A DNA stretch of 64,000 nucleotides from Pseudomethylobacillus aquaticus (GTDB lineage: Bacteria > Pseudomonadota > Gammaproteobacteria > Burkholderiales > Methylophilaceae). The position numbers and the translations under genes were made by a program. The notes under the pieces were generated by a model. That model was not told where the DNA came from and did no database searches. It was given only the letters and a program-made list of their open reading frames with translations. Numbering within the stretch: the first letter of the stretch is position 1; the number at the start of each line of letters is the position of its first letter. Positions 28,560 through 38,667 of the stretch are shown one piece after another. The stretch is from assembly GCF_003730115.1 (NCBI RefSeq), contig NZ_RJVP01000005.1, positions 124,001 to 188,000 of the forward strand, given 5' to 3'.

Positions 28560-29213
28560 ATGAAAAGAACCCGTACCAGCAAGGCCTGGATGCAGGAACA
28601 TGTCAACGACGAATACGTCAAACGTGCCCAGCGTGATGGCTATCGCGCGCGCGCCGCTTATAAACTACTGGAGATCGACGACCGGGATCGCCTGATCCGC
28701 CCCGGCATGGTGATCGTGGATCTGGGCTCGGCGCCGGGCAGCTGGTCGCAGGTGGCGGTACAGCGCCTTAACGGTCAGGGCAAGGTCATCGCGCTGGACA
28801 TCCTCGATATGCAGGGCATTCCAGGCGTGGAGTTCATTCAGGGCGATTTCCGTGAAGACGCTGTGCTGTCACAGCTTGAAAAAGCGCTGGCAGGTCGTCA
28901 GGTAGACCTTGTAATTGCCGATATGGCCCCCAATATCTCCGGTATCAGCGTGATGGATCAGGCCAGGGCAGCCCACCTGATCGAGCTGGCCCTCGATTTC
29001 AGTCTCAAATGGTTGAAACCGGGCGGTCATTTCCTGGTCAAAGTTTTTGCTGGTACTGGCTTTGAAGACATCATGAGCCAGATGCGGGCAGGCTTCAGTA
29101 AGGTGCACACGCGCAAGCCCAAAGCCTCGCGTGACCGCAGTACGGAAACCTACCTGCTGGGCTGGCAACGCGTCGCGCCGGACGATACAGCGACTGCAAA
29201 TGAATCGGTATAG
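28560..29213 (+). CDS. rlmE: 23S rRNA (uridine-2'-O)-methyltransferase RlmE/FtsJ
   Basis: This 217-residue SAM-dependent enzyme methylates U2552 of 23S rRNA during late 50S assembly. The N-terminus has [22 protein letters not shown] with the first catalytic Lys. The SAM motif [14 protein letters not shown], the acidic [11 protein letters not shown] and the segment [13 protein letters not shown] with the second Lys complete the K-D-K-E set. It lies 51 bases upstream of ftsH, matching the Escherichia coli rlmE-ftsH arrangement. Confidence 0.95.
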   Translation: MKRTRTSKAWMQEHVNDEYVKRAQRDGYRARAAYKLLEIDDRDRLIRPGMVIVDLGSAPGSWSQVAVQRLNGQGKVIALDILDMQGIPGVEFIQGDFREDAVLSQLEKALAGRQVDLVIADMAPNISGISVMDQARAAHLIELALDFSLKWLKPGGHFLVKVFAGTGFEDIMSQMRAGFSKVHTRKPKASRDRSTETYLLGWQRVAPDDTATANESV

Positions 29214-29264
29214 AATGCGTGTATCACGTTTAGAAGCGCTCAGCTTCGGATAGGGACGATAGCC

Positions 29265-31160
29265 TTGAACAATATGCTCAAAAACATTGCCATCTGGTTG
29301 GTGGTCGCACTGGTGCTGATGACGGTCTTCAACCAGATCGCCACCAAGCAACCCGCCAGCAGCCAGTTGGTGTACTCGCAGTTCATGGAGCAGGTGAAAG
29401 AAGGCCGCATCGCCAAAGTCACCATCGACGGCCATGTCATCCAGGGTGTTTCCAGCGATGGCAAGACCTTCAGCACCTACGCGCCCACCGACCCATGGCT
29501 GGTGTCCGACCTGCTCAAGAATAATGTCACCGTAGAAGCCAAACCAGAAGAGCAGCCTTCGCTGCTCATGAATATCCTGGTGTCCTGGTTCCCCATGTTG
29601 CTACTGATCGGCGTATGGATATTTTTCATGCGTCAGATGCAGGGCGGCGGAAAGGGCGGCGCGTTCTCGTTCGGCAAGAGCCGTGCGCGTCAGCTGGATG
29701 AAAGCGCCAATCAGGTGACCTTTGCCGACGTGGCAGGCTGTGATGAATCCAAAGAACAAGTCTCCGAGCTGGTGGAGTTCCTGCGCGATCCGGGCAAGTT
29801 CCAGAAGCTGGGTGCACGCATCCCGCGTGGTGTGCTGATGGTTGGCCCTCCAGGTACCGGCAAGACCCTGCTGGCCAAGGCCATCGCAGGTGAAGCCAAG
29901 GTGCCGTTCTTCACCATTTCCGGTTCTGATTTCGTCGAGATGTTCGTCGGTGTGGGCGCGGCACGTGTGCGCGACATGTTCGAGCAGGCCAAGAAAAGTG
30001 CGCCGTGCATCATCTTCATCGACGAGATCGATGCGGTCGGTCGTCATCGTGGCGCCGGTACTGGCGGTGGCAATGACGAACGTGAACAGACGCTGAACCA
30101 GTTGCTGGTCGAGCTGGATGGTTTCGAAGCCAACTCCGGTGTGATCGTCATCGCAGCGACCAACCGTGCCGATGTGCTGGACAAGGCGCTGCTACGTCCT
30201 GGCCGCTTCGACCGTCAGGTCATGGTCGGTCTGCCGGACATCCGTGGTCGCGAACAGATCCTGCTGGTACACATGCGCAAGGTGCCTATCGACATGGACG
30301 TCAAGGCCGATATATTGGCACGCGGCACCCCCGGTTTCTCGGGTGCAGATCTCGCTAATCTGGTCAATGAAGCGGCACTGATCGCGGCCAACCGCAACAA
30401 GCGCAGCGTGGACATGCAGGACTTTGAAGACGCCAAGGACAAGATCTTCATGGGGCCGGAACGCCGCTCCATGGTGATGCGTGAGGAAGAACGCCGCAAT
30501 ACCGCCTATCACGAATCTGGTCATGCCGTGGTCGCCAAGCTGCTGCCCAAGGCCGACCCGGTGCACAAGGTCACCATCATGCCGCGTGGCTGGGCACTGG
30601 GCCTGACCTGGCAGTTGCCGGAGTTCGACCGCATCAGCAATTACAAGGACAAGATGCTGGAAGAGATCTCCATCCTGTTCGGTGGCCGTATCGCCGAAGA
30701 GATCTTCATGCATCAGATGTCCACCGGTGCTTCCAACGACTTTGAGCGTGCCACCAAGCTGGCACGTGACATGGTCACCCGTTACGGCATGTCCGATGCA
30801 CTGGGCACCATGGTCTATGCAGGCAACGAGCAGGATTCCATGTTCGGCAGCATGAGTTCGCGCACCATCTCGGAGGCCACCCAGCAGAAGGTGGATGCCG
30901 AAGTGCGCCGCATCCTGGATGAGCAGTACGGTGTTGCCCGCAAGTTGCTGGAAGACAACCGTGACAAGGTGGAAGCCATGGTCGTGGCGCTGATGGAATG
31001 GGAAACCATCGATGCAGACCAGATCAACGACATCATGGATGGCAAGCCGCCACGCGCGCCCAAGCCACCACCTGTGGTCATCAAGCCGTCGGGCGACAAG
31101 GGTGGCAAAGGCAATGCGCCTGCCGGTGAGACTGCACCACAAGCCGCTGCCAAGACCTGA
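29265..31160 (+). CDS. ftsH: ATP-dependent zinc metalloprotease FtsH
   Basis: This 631-residue membrane-anchored AAA protease degrades misfolded membrane and regulatory proteins. Two transmembrane helices flank a small periplasmic domain (about residues 5-25 and 103-125). Walker A GPPGTGKT is at 194-201, followed by [11 protein letters not shown] and the second region of homology. The zinc motif HESGH is at 416-420. The TTG at 29265 is chosen because AGGGA lies 8 bases upstream and remembered homologues begin with MNNM; the alternative ATG is at 29274. A terminator follows the stop. Confidence 0.96.
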   Translation: MNNMLKNIAIWLVVALVLMTVFNQIATKQPASSQLVYSQFMEQVKEGRIAKVTIDGHVIQGVSSDGKTFSTYAPTDPWLVSDLLKNNVTVEAKPEEQPSLLMNILVSWFPMLLLIGVWIFFMRQMQGGGKGGAFSFGKSRARQLDESANQVTFADVAGCDESKEQVSELVEFLRDPGKFQKLGARIPRGVLMVGPPGTGKTLLAKAIAGEAKVPFFTISGSDFVEMFVGVGAARVRDMFEQAKKSAPCIIFIDEIDAVGRHRGAGTGGGNDEREQTLNQLLVELDGFEANSGVIVIAATNRADVLDKALLRPGRFDRQVMVGLPDIRGREQILLVHMRKVPIDMDVKADILARGTPGFSGADLANLVNEAALIAANRNKRSVDMQDFEDAKDKIFMGPERRSMVMREEERRNTAYHESGHAVVAKLLPKADPVHKVTIMPRGWALGLTWQLPEFDRISNYKDKMLEEISILFGGRIAEEIFMHQMSTGASNDFERATKLARDMVTRYGMSDALGTMVYAGNEQDSMFGSMSSRTISEATQQKVDAEVRRILDEQYGVARKLLEDNRDKVEAMVVALMEWETIDADQINDIMDGKPPRAPKPPPVVIKPSGDKGGKGNAPAGETAPQAAAKT

Positions 31161-31177
31161 TTCGAACGCGACACATC

Positions 31178-31211
31178 AAGCCACGCCTGCAAGCAGGGGT
31201 GGCTTTTTTAT
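31178..31211 (+). terminator. Rho-independent terminator after ftsH
   Basis: AAGCCACGCCTGC (31178-31190) pairs with GCAGGGGTGGCTT (31193-31205) with one mismatch, followed by a run of Ts to 31209. It overlaps the extended reading frame of folP, which supports the downstream folP start. Confidence 0.85.
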
Positions 31212-31225
31212 TGGATAATCGCAGC

Positions 31226-32059
31226 ATGCAATTTCATTGTGGTAAACACGTGTTGGCCTTGTCCAGGCCGCTGGTCATGGGCATCGTCAATGTCACGCCG
31301 GATTCCTTTTCGGATGGTGGTCGCTATGCGGCCACCGAACTGGCTGTAGCGCATGCGCTACAGCTGGTGGAAGAGGGCGCGGATATCCTCGATATCGGTG
31401 GGGAATCCACCCGTCCCGGTGCTACGCCGGTCGCGCTGGAAGAGGAGTTGTCGCGCGTGATCCCGGTGATCACGGCACTGGCGCAACGCGTCAGCGTCCC
31501 TATCTCCATCGATACCTACAAGCCTGCCGTGATGCAGGCCGCCATCGCAGCCGGGGCTGATCTGGTCAACGACGTGCGTGCCTTGCAGGAGCCAGGCGCG
31601 CTGGAGATCGTGGCCGCCAGCACGGCTGGCGTTTGCCTCATGCACATGCAGGGCACGCCAGCCACCATGCAGCAGGAACCGCATTACAGCGATGTGCTGA
31701 CCGAGGTCGCCACCTTCCTGCAGGCTCGCAAAGCTGCCGCCATGGCAGCCGGCATCCCGGCGGCGCGCATCGTGCTCGATCCGGGTTTCGGGTTCGGCAA
31801 GCGCAGCCTGCATAACCTCACCTTGCTGCAGCGCCTGCCGCAGCTGGGAGCGCTGGGACAGCCCTTGTTGATCGGTTTGTCACGCAAGTCGGTATTGGGG
31901 CAGATCACTGGCAACGATGTCGATGCGCGCCTGCATGCCAGCCTGGCCGCCGCCGTGATCGCTGCCATGAAAGGCGCCAGCATTCTGCGGGTACATGACG
32001 TGAAAGCCACCTGCGACGCGCTGAAGGTGGTCGCGGCCGTGCAGGGCGAGCTGGACTAG
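31226..32059 (+). CDS. folP: Dihydropteroate synthase
   Basis: This 277-residue TIM-barrel enzyme condenses p-aminobenzoate with hydroxymethyl-dihydropterin pyrophosphate in folate synthesis and is the sulfonamide target. The diagnostic motifs are [15 protein letters not shown] and [14 protein letters not shown]. The pterin-site segments [14 protein letters not shown] and [10 protein letters not shown] follow, and [11 protein letters not shown] lies near the C-terminus. The open frame extends to a GTG at 31199, but that lies inside the ftsH terminator. The ATG at 31226 gives the usual N-terminus [19 protein letters not shown]. Confidence 0.94.
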   Translation: MQFHCGKHVLALSRPLVMGIVNVTPDSFSDGGRYAATELAVAHALQLVEEGADILDIGGESTRPGATPVALEEELSRVIPVITALAQRVSVPISIDTYKPAVMQAAIAAGADLVNDVRALQEPGALEIVAASTAGVCLMHMQGTPATMQQEPHYSDVLTEVATFLQARKAAAMAAGIPAARIVLDPGFGFGKRSLHNLTLLQRLPQLGALGQPLLIGLSRKSVLGQITGNDVDARLHASLAAAVIAAMKGASILRVHDVKATCDALKVVAAVQGELD

Positions 32060-32090
32060 CCACCCAATCAATGAACAGGAGCCTTGCTGT

Positions 32091-33431
32091 ATGAGTAGAA
32101 AGTATTTTGGGACGGATGGTGTGCGTGGGCGTGTGGGGCAGTTTCCGATCACGCCGGATTTTGTCATGCGCCTTGGTTATGCCGCAGGGCGGGTGCTGGC
32201 CAGCAGTGACCCGGCCAAGCGTGCCACGGTCATCATCGGCAAGGACACGCGCCTGTCCGGCTACATGCTGGAGGCTGCGCTGGAAGCGGGCTTGTCTGCG
32301 GCCGGTGTGGACGTGCTGCTCACCGGCCCCATGCCTACCCCGGCGGTGGCTTATCTGACGCGTGCACTGCGCGCGCAGATCGGCATCGTCATCACCGCCT
32401 CGCACAATCCCTTTGAGGATAACGGCATCAAGTTCTTCTCTGCGGAAGGTACCAAGCTGCCGGACGAGGTCGAGTTGGCCATCGAAGCCGAAATGGACAA
32501 GCCGCTGGAAGTGATCTCGCCAGCACGGCTGGGCAAGGCACGTCGTATCAACGATGCGCCTGGCCGCTACATCGAATTCTGCAAGAGTGCCTTCCCCAAC
32601 GCGCTCGACCTGCGTGGCATGAAGATCGTGCTGGATTGTGCCAATGGCGCGACCTACCATGTGGCGACGCCGGTGTTCCATGAACTGGGCGCCGAAGTGG
32701 TCGCCATCGGCAATCACCCTGACGGCCTCAACATCAACCTCAACTGTGGCTCCACGCATCCCGAAGGGCTGTGCGCGGCCGTGATCGAGCATGGCGCTGA
32801 TCTGGGTATCGCCTTCGACGGTGACGGTGACCGTGTGATGATGGCGGATGCGCATGGCCGCTTGCTGGATGGTGACCAGTTGCTGTACATCATCGCCATG
32901 CACCGTCAGCAACGCGGGCGCCTGCAAGGTGGGGTGGTCGGCACGCTGATGACCAACCTAGCGCTGGAGCATGCGCTGGCTGCGGCAGGTATTCCGTTCG
33001 CGCGGGCCAAGGTCGGTGACCGCTATGTACTGGAGTTGCTGGCTGAACAGGATTGGCAACTGGGCGGCGAGAATTCCGGCCACATTCTGTGTCTGGACAA
33101 GCATAGCAGTGGTGATGGCATCATCGCCGCTTTGCAAGTGCTGCATGCCATGCTGAGCCAGAACATGAGCCTGGCCGCGCTGGGTGCGCAACTGGTCCTG
33201 TATCCGCAAGTGCTCATCAACGTCAAGGTACAGCAGCGCCTGGACCTGACCACGCCCGCCTTGCAACAGGCAGTACAGCAAGCCGAGGCCAGGCTGAATG
33301 GTCAGGGGCGGGTGCTGCTGCGTGCTTCCGGTACCGAGCCCAAGATCCGTGTCATGGTGGAAGGCCAGGATGGCGTGCTGGTACAGCAACTGGCCGAACA
33401 GATCGCACAGGTGGTCAGCTCACTGGCCTGA
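32091..33431 (+). CDS. glmM: Phosphoglucosamine mutase
   Basis: This 446-residue alpha-phosphohexomutase interconverts glucosamine 6-phosphate and 1-phosphate for peptidoglycan and LPS precursors. It starts [13 protein letters not shown]. The phosphoserine loop is [15 protein letters not shown], with the active Ser at residue 104. The metal loop is [12 protein letters not shown], and the sugar and phosphate loops are GGENSGHI and [19 protein letters not shown] upstream of the ATG is a good ribosome-binding site. The folP-glmM order is conserved widely. Confidence 0.97.
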   Translation: MSRKYFGTDGVRGRVGQFPITPDFVMRLGYAAGRVLASSDPAKRATVIIGKDTRLSGYMLEAALEAGLSAAGVDVLLTGPMPTPAVAYLTRALRAQIGIVITASHNPFEDNGIKFFSAEGTKLPDEVELAIEAEMDKPLEVISPARLGKARRINDAPGRYIEFCKSAFPNALDLRGMKIVLDCANGATYHVATPVFHELGAEVVAIGNHPDGLNINLNCGSTHPEGLCAAVIEHGADLGIAFDGDGDRVMMADAHGRLLDGDQLLYIIAMHRQQRGRLQGGVVGTLMTNLALEHALAAAGIPFARAKVGDRYVLELLAEQDWQLGGENSGHILCLDKHSSGDGIIAALQVLHAMLSQNMSLAALGAQLVLYPQVLINVKVQQRLDLTTPALQQAVQQAEARLNGQGRVLLRASGTEPKIRVMVEGQDGVLVQQLAEQIAQVVSSLA

Positions 33432-33441
33432 GCGCACTCGC

Positions 33442-33490
33442 TTGAGCTATCTGGCTTGAGTTCTCTGGCTTGAGTTCTCTGGTTCGAGCC
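33442..33490 (+). repeat. Tandem 14-bp repeat downstream of glmM
   Basis: Three consecutive 14-base units are seen: TTGAGCTATCTGGC, TTGAGTTCTCTGGC and TTGAGTTCTCTGGT. A partial fourth unit TCGAGCC follows. The array is non-coding and starts 11 bases after the glmM stop. Confidence 0.75.
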
Positions 33491-33502
33491 TTGCCACCAG
33501 GT

Positions 33503-33524
33503 GGGTGTCACAAAAATGACACCC
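33503..33524 (+). other. Perfect hairpin between glmM and the PAP2 gene
   Basis: GGGTGTCA (33503-33510) and TGACACCC (33517-33524) form an 8-bp stem around CAAAAA. There is no T-run after it on the plus strand. It might be an operator or an mRNA end structure for glmM. Confidence 0.45.
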
Positions 33525-33603
33525 AGTATTCATCTGCTATTCATGCGTGCATGCCATTCTGCGCACATGAAAAAAGCCATGATGAAGCTGTTGGAGGTGC
33601 CCA

Positions 33604-34143
33604 GTGACGTATAGGATCCGCTTGTACCTGCATCGCATGCACGCGCTGGACAGCTCCTTGTGCATACGCGTCAACCACGCCAGCCAGTATCTGTGGGTGC
33701 GCTGGTTGTTCCGTCTCATCAGCCGTCTGGGTGACGGTGTGTTCTGGTACACGCTGATGTGCCTGCTGATCCTGACGCAGGGTCAACAAGGCGCTACCGC
33801 CGCGCTGCACATGGCGCTGGTCGGCATCGCGGGGACTTTGTTGTATAAATGGCTGAAGGGCAAGACCTTGCGTCCCCGGCCTTATGAAGTCCATCAGGAC
33901 ATCTGGCTGACCGGCCGCCCGCTGGACCGCTTCAGCTTCCCGTCTGGCCACACCTTGCACGCCGTGGGCTTTTGCACCGTGGCACTGGCTTACTTCCCGG
34001 CTCTGGCGCCTGTGCTGTTGCCGTTCACCATCCTGGTCGGCATGTCGCGCGTAGTGCTTGGATTGCACTACCCGAGTGATGTGCTGGCTGGCGCGACACT
34101 GGGTGGCCTGATCGCCACAGCCACGCTGCTGTTGCTCGCCTAA
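33604..34143 (+). CDS. PAP2-family membrane phosphatase
   Basis: This 179-residue membrane protein belongs to the type 2 phosphatidic-acid/undecaprenyl-pyrophosphate phosphatases. The three signature motifs are KGKTLRPRP, PSGHTLH and SRVVLGLHYPSDVLAG, which supply the catalytic His and Asp residues. About five hydrophobic segments are seen. It may recycle undecaprenyl pyrophosphate or dephosphorylate phospholipids. The start is GTG with GGAGG 6 bases upstream. A tiny upstream frame of 15 codons beginning at 33567 (MKKAMMKLLEVPSDV) overlaps this start and could be a leader peptide, with low confidence. Confidence 0.85.
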   Translation: MTYRIRLYLHRMHALDSSLCIRVNHASQYLWVRWLFRLISRLGDGVFWYTLMCLLILTQGQQGATAALHMALVGIAGTLLYKWLKGKTLRPRPYEVHQDIWLTGRPLDRFSFPSGHTLHAVGFCTVALAYFPALAPVLLPFTILVGMSRVVLGLHYPSDVLAGATLGGLIATATLLLLA

Positions 34144-34219
34144 TATCGTTTATCCAAGCTGGCCAAAGGCTGGCGACTAGTGACGCTTGATACTTGCACC
34201 ATAAGCTTTACACCCACAG

Positions 34220-34244
34220 ACCAGCCAGATGGCTGGTTTTTTTA
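34220..34244 (+). terminator. Rho-independent terminator after the PAP2 gene
   Basis: ACCAGCC (34220-34226) pairs with GGCTGGT (34231-34237) around AGAT and is followed by seven Ts. It lies 76 bases after the PAP2 phosphatase stop. Confidence 0.85.
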
Positions 34245-34377
34245 CGCCATGATTGGATAAATGCTTCGATAAATGTTTGGCGAGATGAATGCCATGAGAC
34301 CAGGAGACCAGCTCAGACCACTGTCGGGTGCTTGCTGAAGGCTCTCGGGGTGTGACTAAGGCTAGCCGCGCTGCAGA

Positions 34378-35262
34378 CTAGCCCGGCAGGTTGCCCAGGA
34401 TGGTCTGCTGCAAGGCTTTGTCAAAGTAATGGATGGGCACCGGATGCTGTGCACGCAGGTGTTGCAGGCAAGCGGCGCGCCAGCGTGCAAGTTCTTCTTC
34501 TGACAAGTGCTTGAGTTCGGCTTCCCAGTGCGGACGCTTGCCAGTGAGCACGCTGCCGATCTCGAACAGCGCCGTCTGTGTCTTGGCGATGTAGTAGGTG
34601 AAATGTTCAACCACCTGCCGGTTCAGCAAGCGCGTACCCTGATAGATCAGGCCAGGGATGCGCAAGCGGCGCAGCACGCTATCCCAGAAGCTCAGCCGGC
34701 CTAGTGCCAGTTCGGCACGTAACACAGAGCAACCGAACAAGCGTGTGATGCTGGGAGTCAGGCTGTGTTTGTGGCGTTTGAGTAATTGGCCAGGGGTGAT
34801 ATCCAGCAGCGGGCCCAGATGGGCATCCATGGCCCATTCGGCGGCAATGTGCGTGACGATGCTGTTTTGCTGCCACATGGCCTCATGTGCAGGGACAAAG
34901 TGATTGTGTGCAACCACATCCACGTACAAGTGGCTGGCATAACCGATGGCGATCGCGGTCTCGGCATCATCTTCTGCCTGTGTCAGCAGTCGGTAAGCTT
35001 GGTCCCAGGCATGCGTGCCACGAAAATCACGCGACACGATGGCCAGGTCCGGCAAGCAGGAGCCCGCCATCACCAGTTCGGGAAAGCGGCGGATGGCGCG
35101 TTGCAGGCGCGGGTCCAGCAAAGGCATCGCCCACAACAGCGATTGTGCAAAATAGACATGGGTGACCAGTCCCCAGGCGTTGGCATCCTGGCTGAATGTC
35201 ACCAGCGGCATCAGCCACACGGTCGCGGTGAGCAGGCGTCGGTCACTGCGCCGTTTGCTCAT
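34378..35262 (-). CDS. Secreted zinc-dependent phospholipase C-like protein
   Basis: This protein of about 294 residues resembles the zinc-dependent phospholipase C/S1-P1 nuclease fold. An N-terminal signal peptide (MSKRRSDRRLLTATVWLMPL and onward) ends at DANA, leaving a mature end WGLVTHVYFAQ. This fits the N-terminal Trp zinc ligand of the family. Further candidate ligands are the Asp in GSCLPDLAIVS, the His in GTHAWDQA, HLYVDVVAHNHFVP and the His in VTHIAAEWAMD. The open frame reaches 35331, but the signal peptide favours the ATG at 35262. Substrate and export route are unknown. Confidence 0.7.
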   Translation of the reverse strand: MSKRRSDRRLLTATVWLMPLVTFSQDANAWGLVTHVYFAQSLLWAMPLLDPRLQRAIRRFPELVMAGSCLPDLAIVSRDFRGTHAWDQAYRLLTQAEDDAETAIAIGYASHLYVDVVAHNHFVPAHEAMWQQNSIVTHIAAEWAMDAHLGPLLDITPGQLLKRHKHSLTPSITRLFGCSVLRAELALGRLSFWDSVLRRLRIPGLIYQGTRLLNRQVVEHFTYYIAKTQTALFEIGSVLTGKRPHWEAELKHLSEEELARWRAACLQHLRAQHPVPIHYFDKALQQTILGNLPG

Positions 35263-35435
35263 GCGAGGTGTGTTCCCTGGACAGCGCTGCAATCTGGATT
35301 GGCCATGCTGGCCACAATGCGTGCCCGGCATGACGTGATTGTGGCGCTTTCATGATTTTATTGTGACAGCGAAGCCGCTGTGCCGGTGTTTGCTATACTG
35401 CGACGCAAACCATATACCGCGATTCAGGAACCTCC

Positions 35436-35801
35436 ATGGAAAGTCCATACAAAGGCAAGACCGGCCTGCGCCGATTGATCAACGCGTTCGGTTATTCGCT
35501 GGCCGGGCTGAGCGCAGCCTACAAGAACGAAGACGCCTTCCGTCAGGAAGTGCGCATGGCCATCGTGCTCATTCCGCTGGCCTTCTACCTGGGCGATACC
35601 GGCATCGAGCGTGCCATCATGATCGCCGCAGTATTGCTGGTGATGATGGTGGAATTGCTCAATTCATCCATCGAAGCCACAGTGGACCGCATTTCGCTGG
35701 AGAATCACCTGCTCGCCAAGCGTGCCAAGGACATCGGCAGTGCCGCGGTGCTGGTCAGCCTGGTGAATCTGGCGGTGGTGTGGGCTTTGCTATTGGTATA
35801 A
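35436..35801 (+). CDS. dgkA: Diacylglycerol kinase
   Basis: This 121-residue integral membrane kinase phosphorylates diacylglycerol, recycling lipid from periplasmic glycan synthesis. It shows GLRRLINAFGYSLAGLSAAYKNEDAFRQEV at the amphipathic N-terminus. The DgkA signature ELLNSSIEATVDRISLENHLLAKRAKDIGSAAV contains the catalytic and metal-binding glutamates. Three transmembrane helices are visible and the length is typical. Confidence 0.95.
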   Translation: MESPYKGKTGLRRLINAFGYSLAGLSAAYKNEDAFRQEVRMAIVLIPLAFYLGDTGIERAIMIAAVLLVMMVELLNSSIEATVDRISLENHLLAKRAKDIGSAAVLVSLVNLAVVWALLLV

Positions 35802-35998
35802 GTGCGAGTGATATAAGCGCGTGCAAGCACGAGCCGGTATCAGTATAAAGACAGGCGCAAGATGCCGCGCCCCTGCACGGCAGTTTGCAGTGTTTTGGTT
35901 GGCTTGCGTGACATTTTGATGGCATTCATGTGATTGTCATAAACTCGGGTTAGCATGCTGCGCATGAATCTGAACCCAGTCGTCAAAGCGAGCCACGT

Positions 35999-37171
35999 GT
36001 GAAAATCCTCTTCATCTCCGATGTTTATTTTCCACGCATCAATGGTGTCTCCACATCCATCCGCACCTTTGTGCATGAGTTCCAGGCGCTGGGGCATCAT
36101 GTCGATCTGATCGCCCCGGATTACGGCATCACCACAGCCGATGAACACTGGATCAAGCGTATCCCGGCGCGCGGCATCTACTTCGACCCCGAAGACAAGC
36201 TGATGCGTTACGGGCAGGCGCTGGACCGGCTGATCGAGCTGCGTCGTGCCAACTATGACCTGATCCATATCCACACCCCGTTCGTCGCGCATTATCTGGG
36301 CCTCAAGCTGGCGCATCTGCTGGATGTGCCAGTGGTTGAGACCTACCACACCTTCTTCGAAGATTATCTGCACCATTATCTGCCCTGGCTACCCAGTGGT
36401 TTTTCACGCAGTTTTGCGCGTTTCGTGTCACGCAGGCAGTGCAATGCGGTGGATGCCATCATCGCACCATCGCAGCCCATGCTGGATGTGTTACGTGCTT
36501 ATGGCGTGAAGACGCTGGCAGAAGTGGTGCCTACCGGCTTGCAGGCCCACAGTTTTGTAGAAGGGGATGGTGCACGCTTCCGTGAGCAGCATGGCATCCC
36601 TGCGGAGCGGCCGTTGCTGCTGTATGTGGGGCGCGTGGCGTTCGAGAAAAGCATCGATTTCCTGTTGCACATGGTGGATGTGCTGCGCAAGCAGCAGCCC
36701 GAAGTATTGCTGGTGATCGCGGGAGAAGGCCCGGCAGAAGCCAGTCTGCACGCCCTGAACGAGCAACTGGGTTTGCAGGCTAATGTGATGTTCATCGGCT
36801 ATCTGGATAGGGAAAAAGAACTCAACAGCTGCTACCACGCAGCGGATATCTTTGTGTTCGCTTCGCGCTCGGAAACGCAGGGTTTGGTGCTGCTGGAGGC
36901 GATGGCGCAAGCCGTGCCCGTGGTGGCGATCGCGGAGCTGGGCACGCGTTCCATCCTGGTCGAGGGGCAGGGCGCCCACATCGCCGAAGCGGATGTGCAG
37001 CAGTTCGCCGGACGGGTGCATCAGCTGCTGCAAGATCATGAAGAACGTGCTGCGCTGGGTCAGGCGGCACACCACTATGCCAGCAAACACTGGACTTCGC
37101 GGGCGCAGGCCTTACGCATGTTGCAGTTGTACCAGCGCCTGATCGAGCCGCGCTCCAATTTCCCCGATTAA
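35999..37171 (+). CDS. GT4-family glycosyltransferase
   Basis: This 390-residue retaining glycosyltransferase has an N-terminal domain starting MKILFISDVYFPRINGVSTSIRTF with the GGxx-type acceptor loop, and HIHTPFVAHYLG and ETYHTFFEDYLHHYLP further on. The C-terminal GT-B donor domain has LLYVGRVAFEKSIDFLL and FASRSETQGLVLLEAMAQAVPVVA, the EX7E motif. It resembles the mannosyl/glucosyl-diacylglycerol transferase group, which would suit its position near dgkA, but the acceptor is uncertain. The start is GTG. A 12-codon frame beginning at 35965 stops across this GTG and might couple translation. Confidence 0.85.
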   Translation: MKILFISDVYFPRINGVSTSIRTFVHEFQALGHHVDLIAPDYGITTADEHWIKRIPARGIYFDPEDKLMRYGQALDRLIELRRANYDLIHIHTPFVAHYLGLKLAHLLDVPVVETYHTFFEDYLHHYLPWLPSGFSRSFARFVSRRQCNAVDAIIAPSQPMLDVLRAYGVKTLAEVVPTGLQAHSFVEGDGARFREQHGIPAERPLLLYVGRVAFEKSIDFLLHMVDVLRKQQPEVLLVIAGEGPAEASLHALNEQLGLQANVMFIGYLDREKELNSCYHAADIFVFASRSETQGLVLLEAMAQAVPVVAIAELGTRSILVEGQGAHIAEADVQQFAGRVHQLLQDHEERAALGQAAHHYASKHWTSRAQALRMLQLYQRLIEPRSNFPD

Positions 37172-37299
37172 GTGCATTCGCCTTGATGCAATGGCAAAGT
37201 GCATGGTCCGGCCGGAGCATGCCCTTGGTTTATTCAACTAAGCAGCGTGTGTGTGTCTGAACTCGCTGGTTTAATGGATAGTCCTGATTCTATTGCGGA

Positions 37300-37848
37300 T
37301 CACTTGAGATGCGGTTTCAGCCTGCGCATCACCTCATGGGATTCTGGCTCCACATCGCTGCTGTAGACATACACCTGCTTGCCGCCTGGCAGGATCAGGT
37401 ATTTGTAGAAATTCCACATCGGTGGTTGCTGCGTCATGTTGGTTAGCTGTTGGTAAAGCGGGTTGGCTTGTGGGCCGACCACAGAGGTCTTTTCCATCAT
37501 CGGGAATTTGACAGCGTAGGTGAGCTTGCAGAAATCCCCGATCTCCTTGTTACTGGCAGGTTCCTGACGGAAATCGTTGGAGGGGAAACCCACTACCAGC
37601 AAGCCTTTGTCCTTGTATTTGCTGTACATGCTTTCCAGCTTCTCGAATTGCGGGGTAAAGCCGCATTTGCTGGCGGTGTTTACCACCAGGATCGCTTGAT
37701 GCTGGTGTTCGCACAGGTTGACCTTGTCGCCCTGCAAGGTAGTGAACTGATGGTTGTAGAGGCCGCTGCAAGCGGCGTGGCTGACGGCAGGTAGCATCAG
37801 ACAGCTGACGACGCCGATCCAGGCCATGGGATTGAATAATGATTTCAT
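37300..37848 (-). CDS. Glutathione peroxidase (secreted, Cys type)
   Basis: This thiol peroxidase of about 182 residues belongs to the glutathione peroxidase family and reduces hydroperoxides. The active-site segment is NTASKCGFTPQFEKLE with peroxidatic Cys, followed by GFPSNDFRQEP with the conserved Gln and a C-terminal MWNFYKYLI with the catalytic Trp-Asn pair. A signal peptide (MKSLFNPMAWIGVV to AVSHA) predicts export to the periplasm. The ATG at 37848 is preferred to a TTG 6 codons upstream. Between this gene and the convergent GT4 gene lies a GC-rich palindrome (37201-37222). Confidence 0.9.
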   Translation of the reverse strand: MKSLFNPMAWIGVVSCLMLPAVSHAACSGLYNHQFTTLQGDKVNLCEHQHQAILVVNTASKCGFTPQFEKLESMYSKYKDKGLLVVGFPSNDFRQEPASNKEIGDFCKLTYAVKFPMMEKTSVVGPQANPLYQQLTNMTQQPPMWNFYKYLILPGGKQVYVYSSDVEPESHEVMRRLKPHLK

Positions 37849-37992
37849 GCGTGATCCTAACGACAAGGGCTCTAATGTAACAGTATTGCTACCTTGCTAG
37901 GACTGCATAGTGTCCAGTTTGTTCATGCGCATCAAATAGTAAAGCTGGTGGCGTGGGGCACCACCAGCTTACAGGGTGACTGCAGCGGACGC

Positions 37993-38595
37993 TCAGCTCA
38001 GGGCAGGTGCGAAGTCCAGGCTTTGTACGCTGCTCCATACCAGCAGTGAACAGATCATCAGGAAGGCCCAGCCTATGATGCCAGCCATGAGGATGCCACC
38101 GAACAGCAGCAAGGCATGGCCCTGCTCACGCAGGTTGAACACTTCCGGGATGCCGTAATAAATGAAGCCGGCCGCTGCCATCATCGCCAGCGAAGTCACG
38201 GCGATATTCACCGAGAAATCCGGGATCAGCAGGAACACCGGTGCCATCCACAAGGGCGTAGGCGCCACGGCGGCCAGCGTGAATGCATCTTTGAACGGCG
38301 GGTGGATCTCGGCGATCTCGGCCAATTGTCGAATGATGGAGGCCATCACCGGCACTGCAACCAGTTGCACGATGAAGATGGCCAGCGCCACCAATAGCAG
38401 CTTGTTGCCGGGCAGCAACTTGAACAGCAGTTCGCTGTGATTATTACCCGCCAGATAGATCATGAGCGGTGGGATAAGCGAGAACGGGATGACATGCAGG
38501 AGATACAGCCGGTGCACGCTGGGTTTGCTGTCCAGCAAAGCGCGCCAACCGCGGGACGGGGTGAAAAACAACTTGAACAATGTAACAGGATTCAC
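37993..38595 (-). CDS. YIP1-family membrane protein
   Basis: This 200-residue protein has about five hydrophobic helices and the YIP1-domain layout. An N-terminal amphipathic PVTLFKLFFTPSRGWRALL is followed by a helix with VIPFSLIPPLMIYLAG and later PTPLWMAPVFLLIPDF. Bacterial YIP1 proteins have no settled function. It lies in the same orientation as chrA, with about 70 bases between them, and may be in one unit with it. Confidence 0.75.
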   Translation of the reverse strand: MNPVTLFKLFFTPSRGWRALLDSKPSVHRLYLLHVIPFSLIPPLMIYLAGNNHSELLFKLLPGNKLLLVALAIFIVQLVAVPVMASIIRQLAEIAEIHPPFKDAFTLAAVAPTPLWMAPVFLLIPDFSVNIAVTSLAMMAAAGFIYYGIPEVFNLREQGHALLLFGGILMAGIIGWAFLMICSLLVWSSVQSLDFAPALS

Positions 38596-38667
38596 TTCTA
38601 AGCTCCCCCTATAAATTTAGTGTTGTTGTGACTCCAGTATATGCCAATTTTTGAGGCTGTACAGTGG

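Noticed and set aside
31199-31225. Upstream GTG start for folP
   Set aside because: The extra nine codons fall in the ftsH terminator stem and T-run, so they are unlikely to be translated. The ATG at 31226 gives the usual DHPS N-terminus.
37201-37222. Bidirectional terminator between the GT4 and glutathione peroxidase genes
   Set aside because: The GCATG-CCGGCCGG-CATGC palindrome is GC-rich and has almost no loop and no adjacent T-run, so a terminator is not supported.
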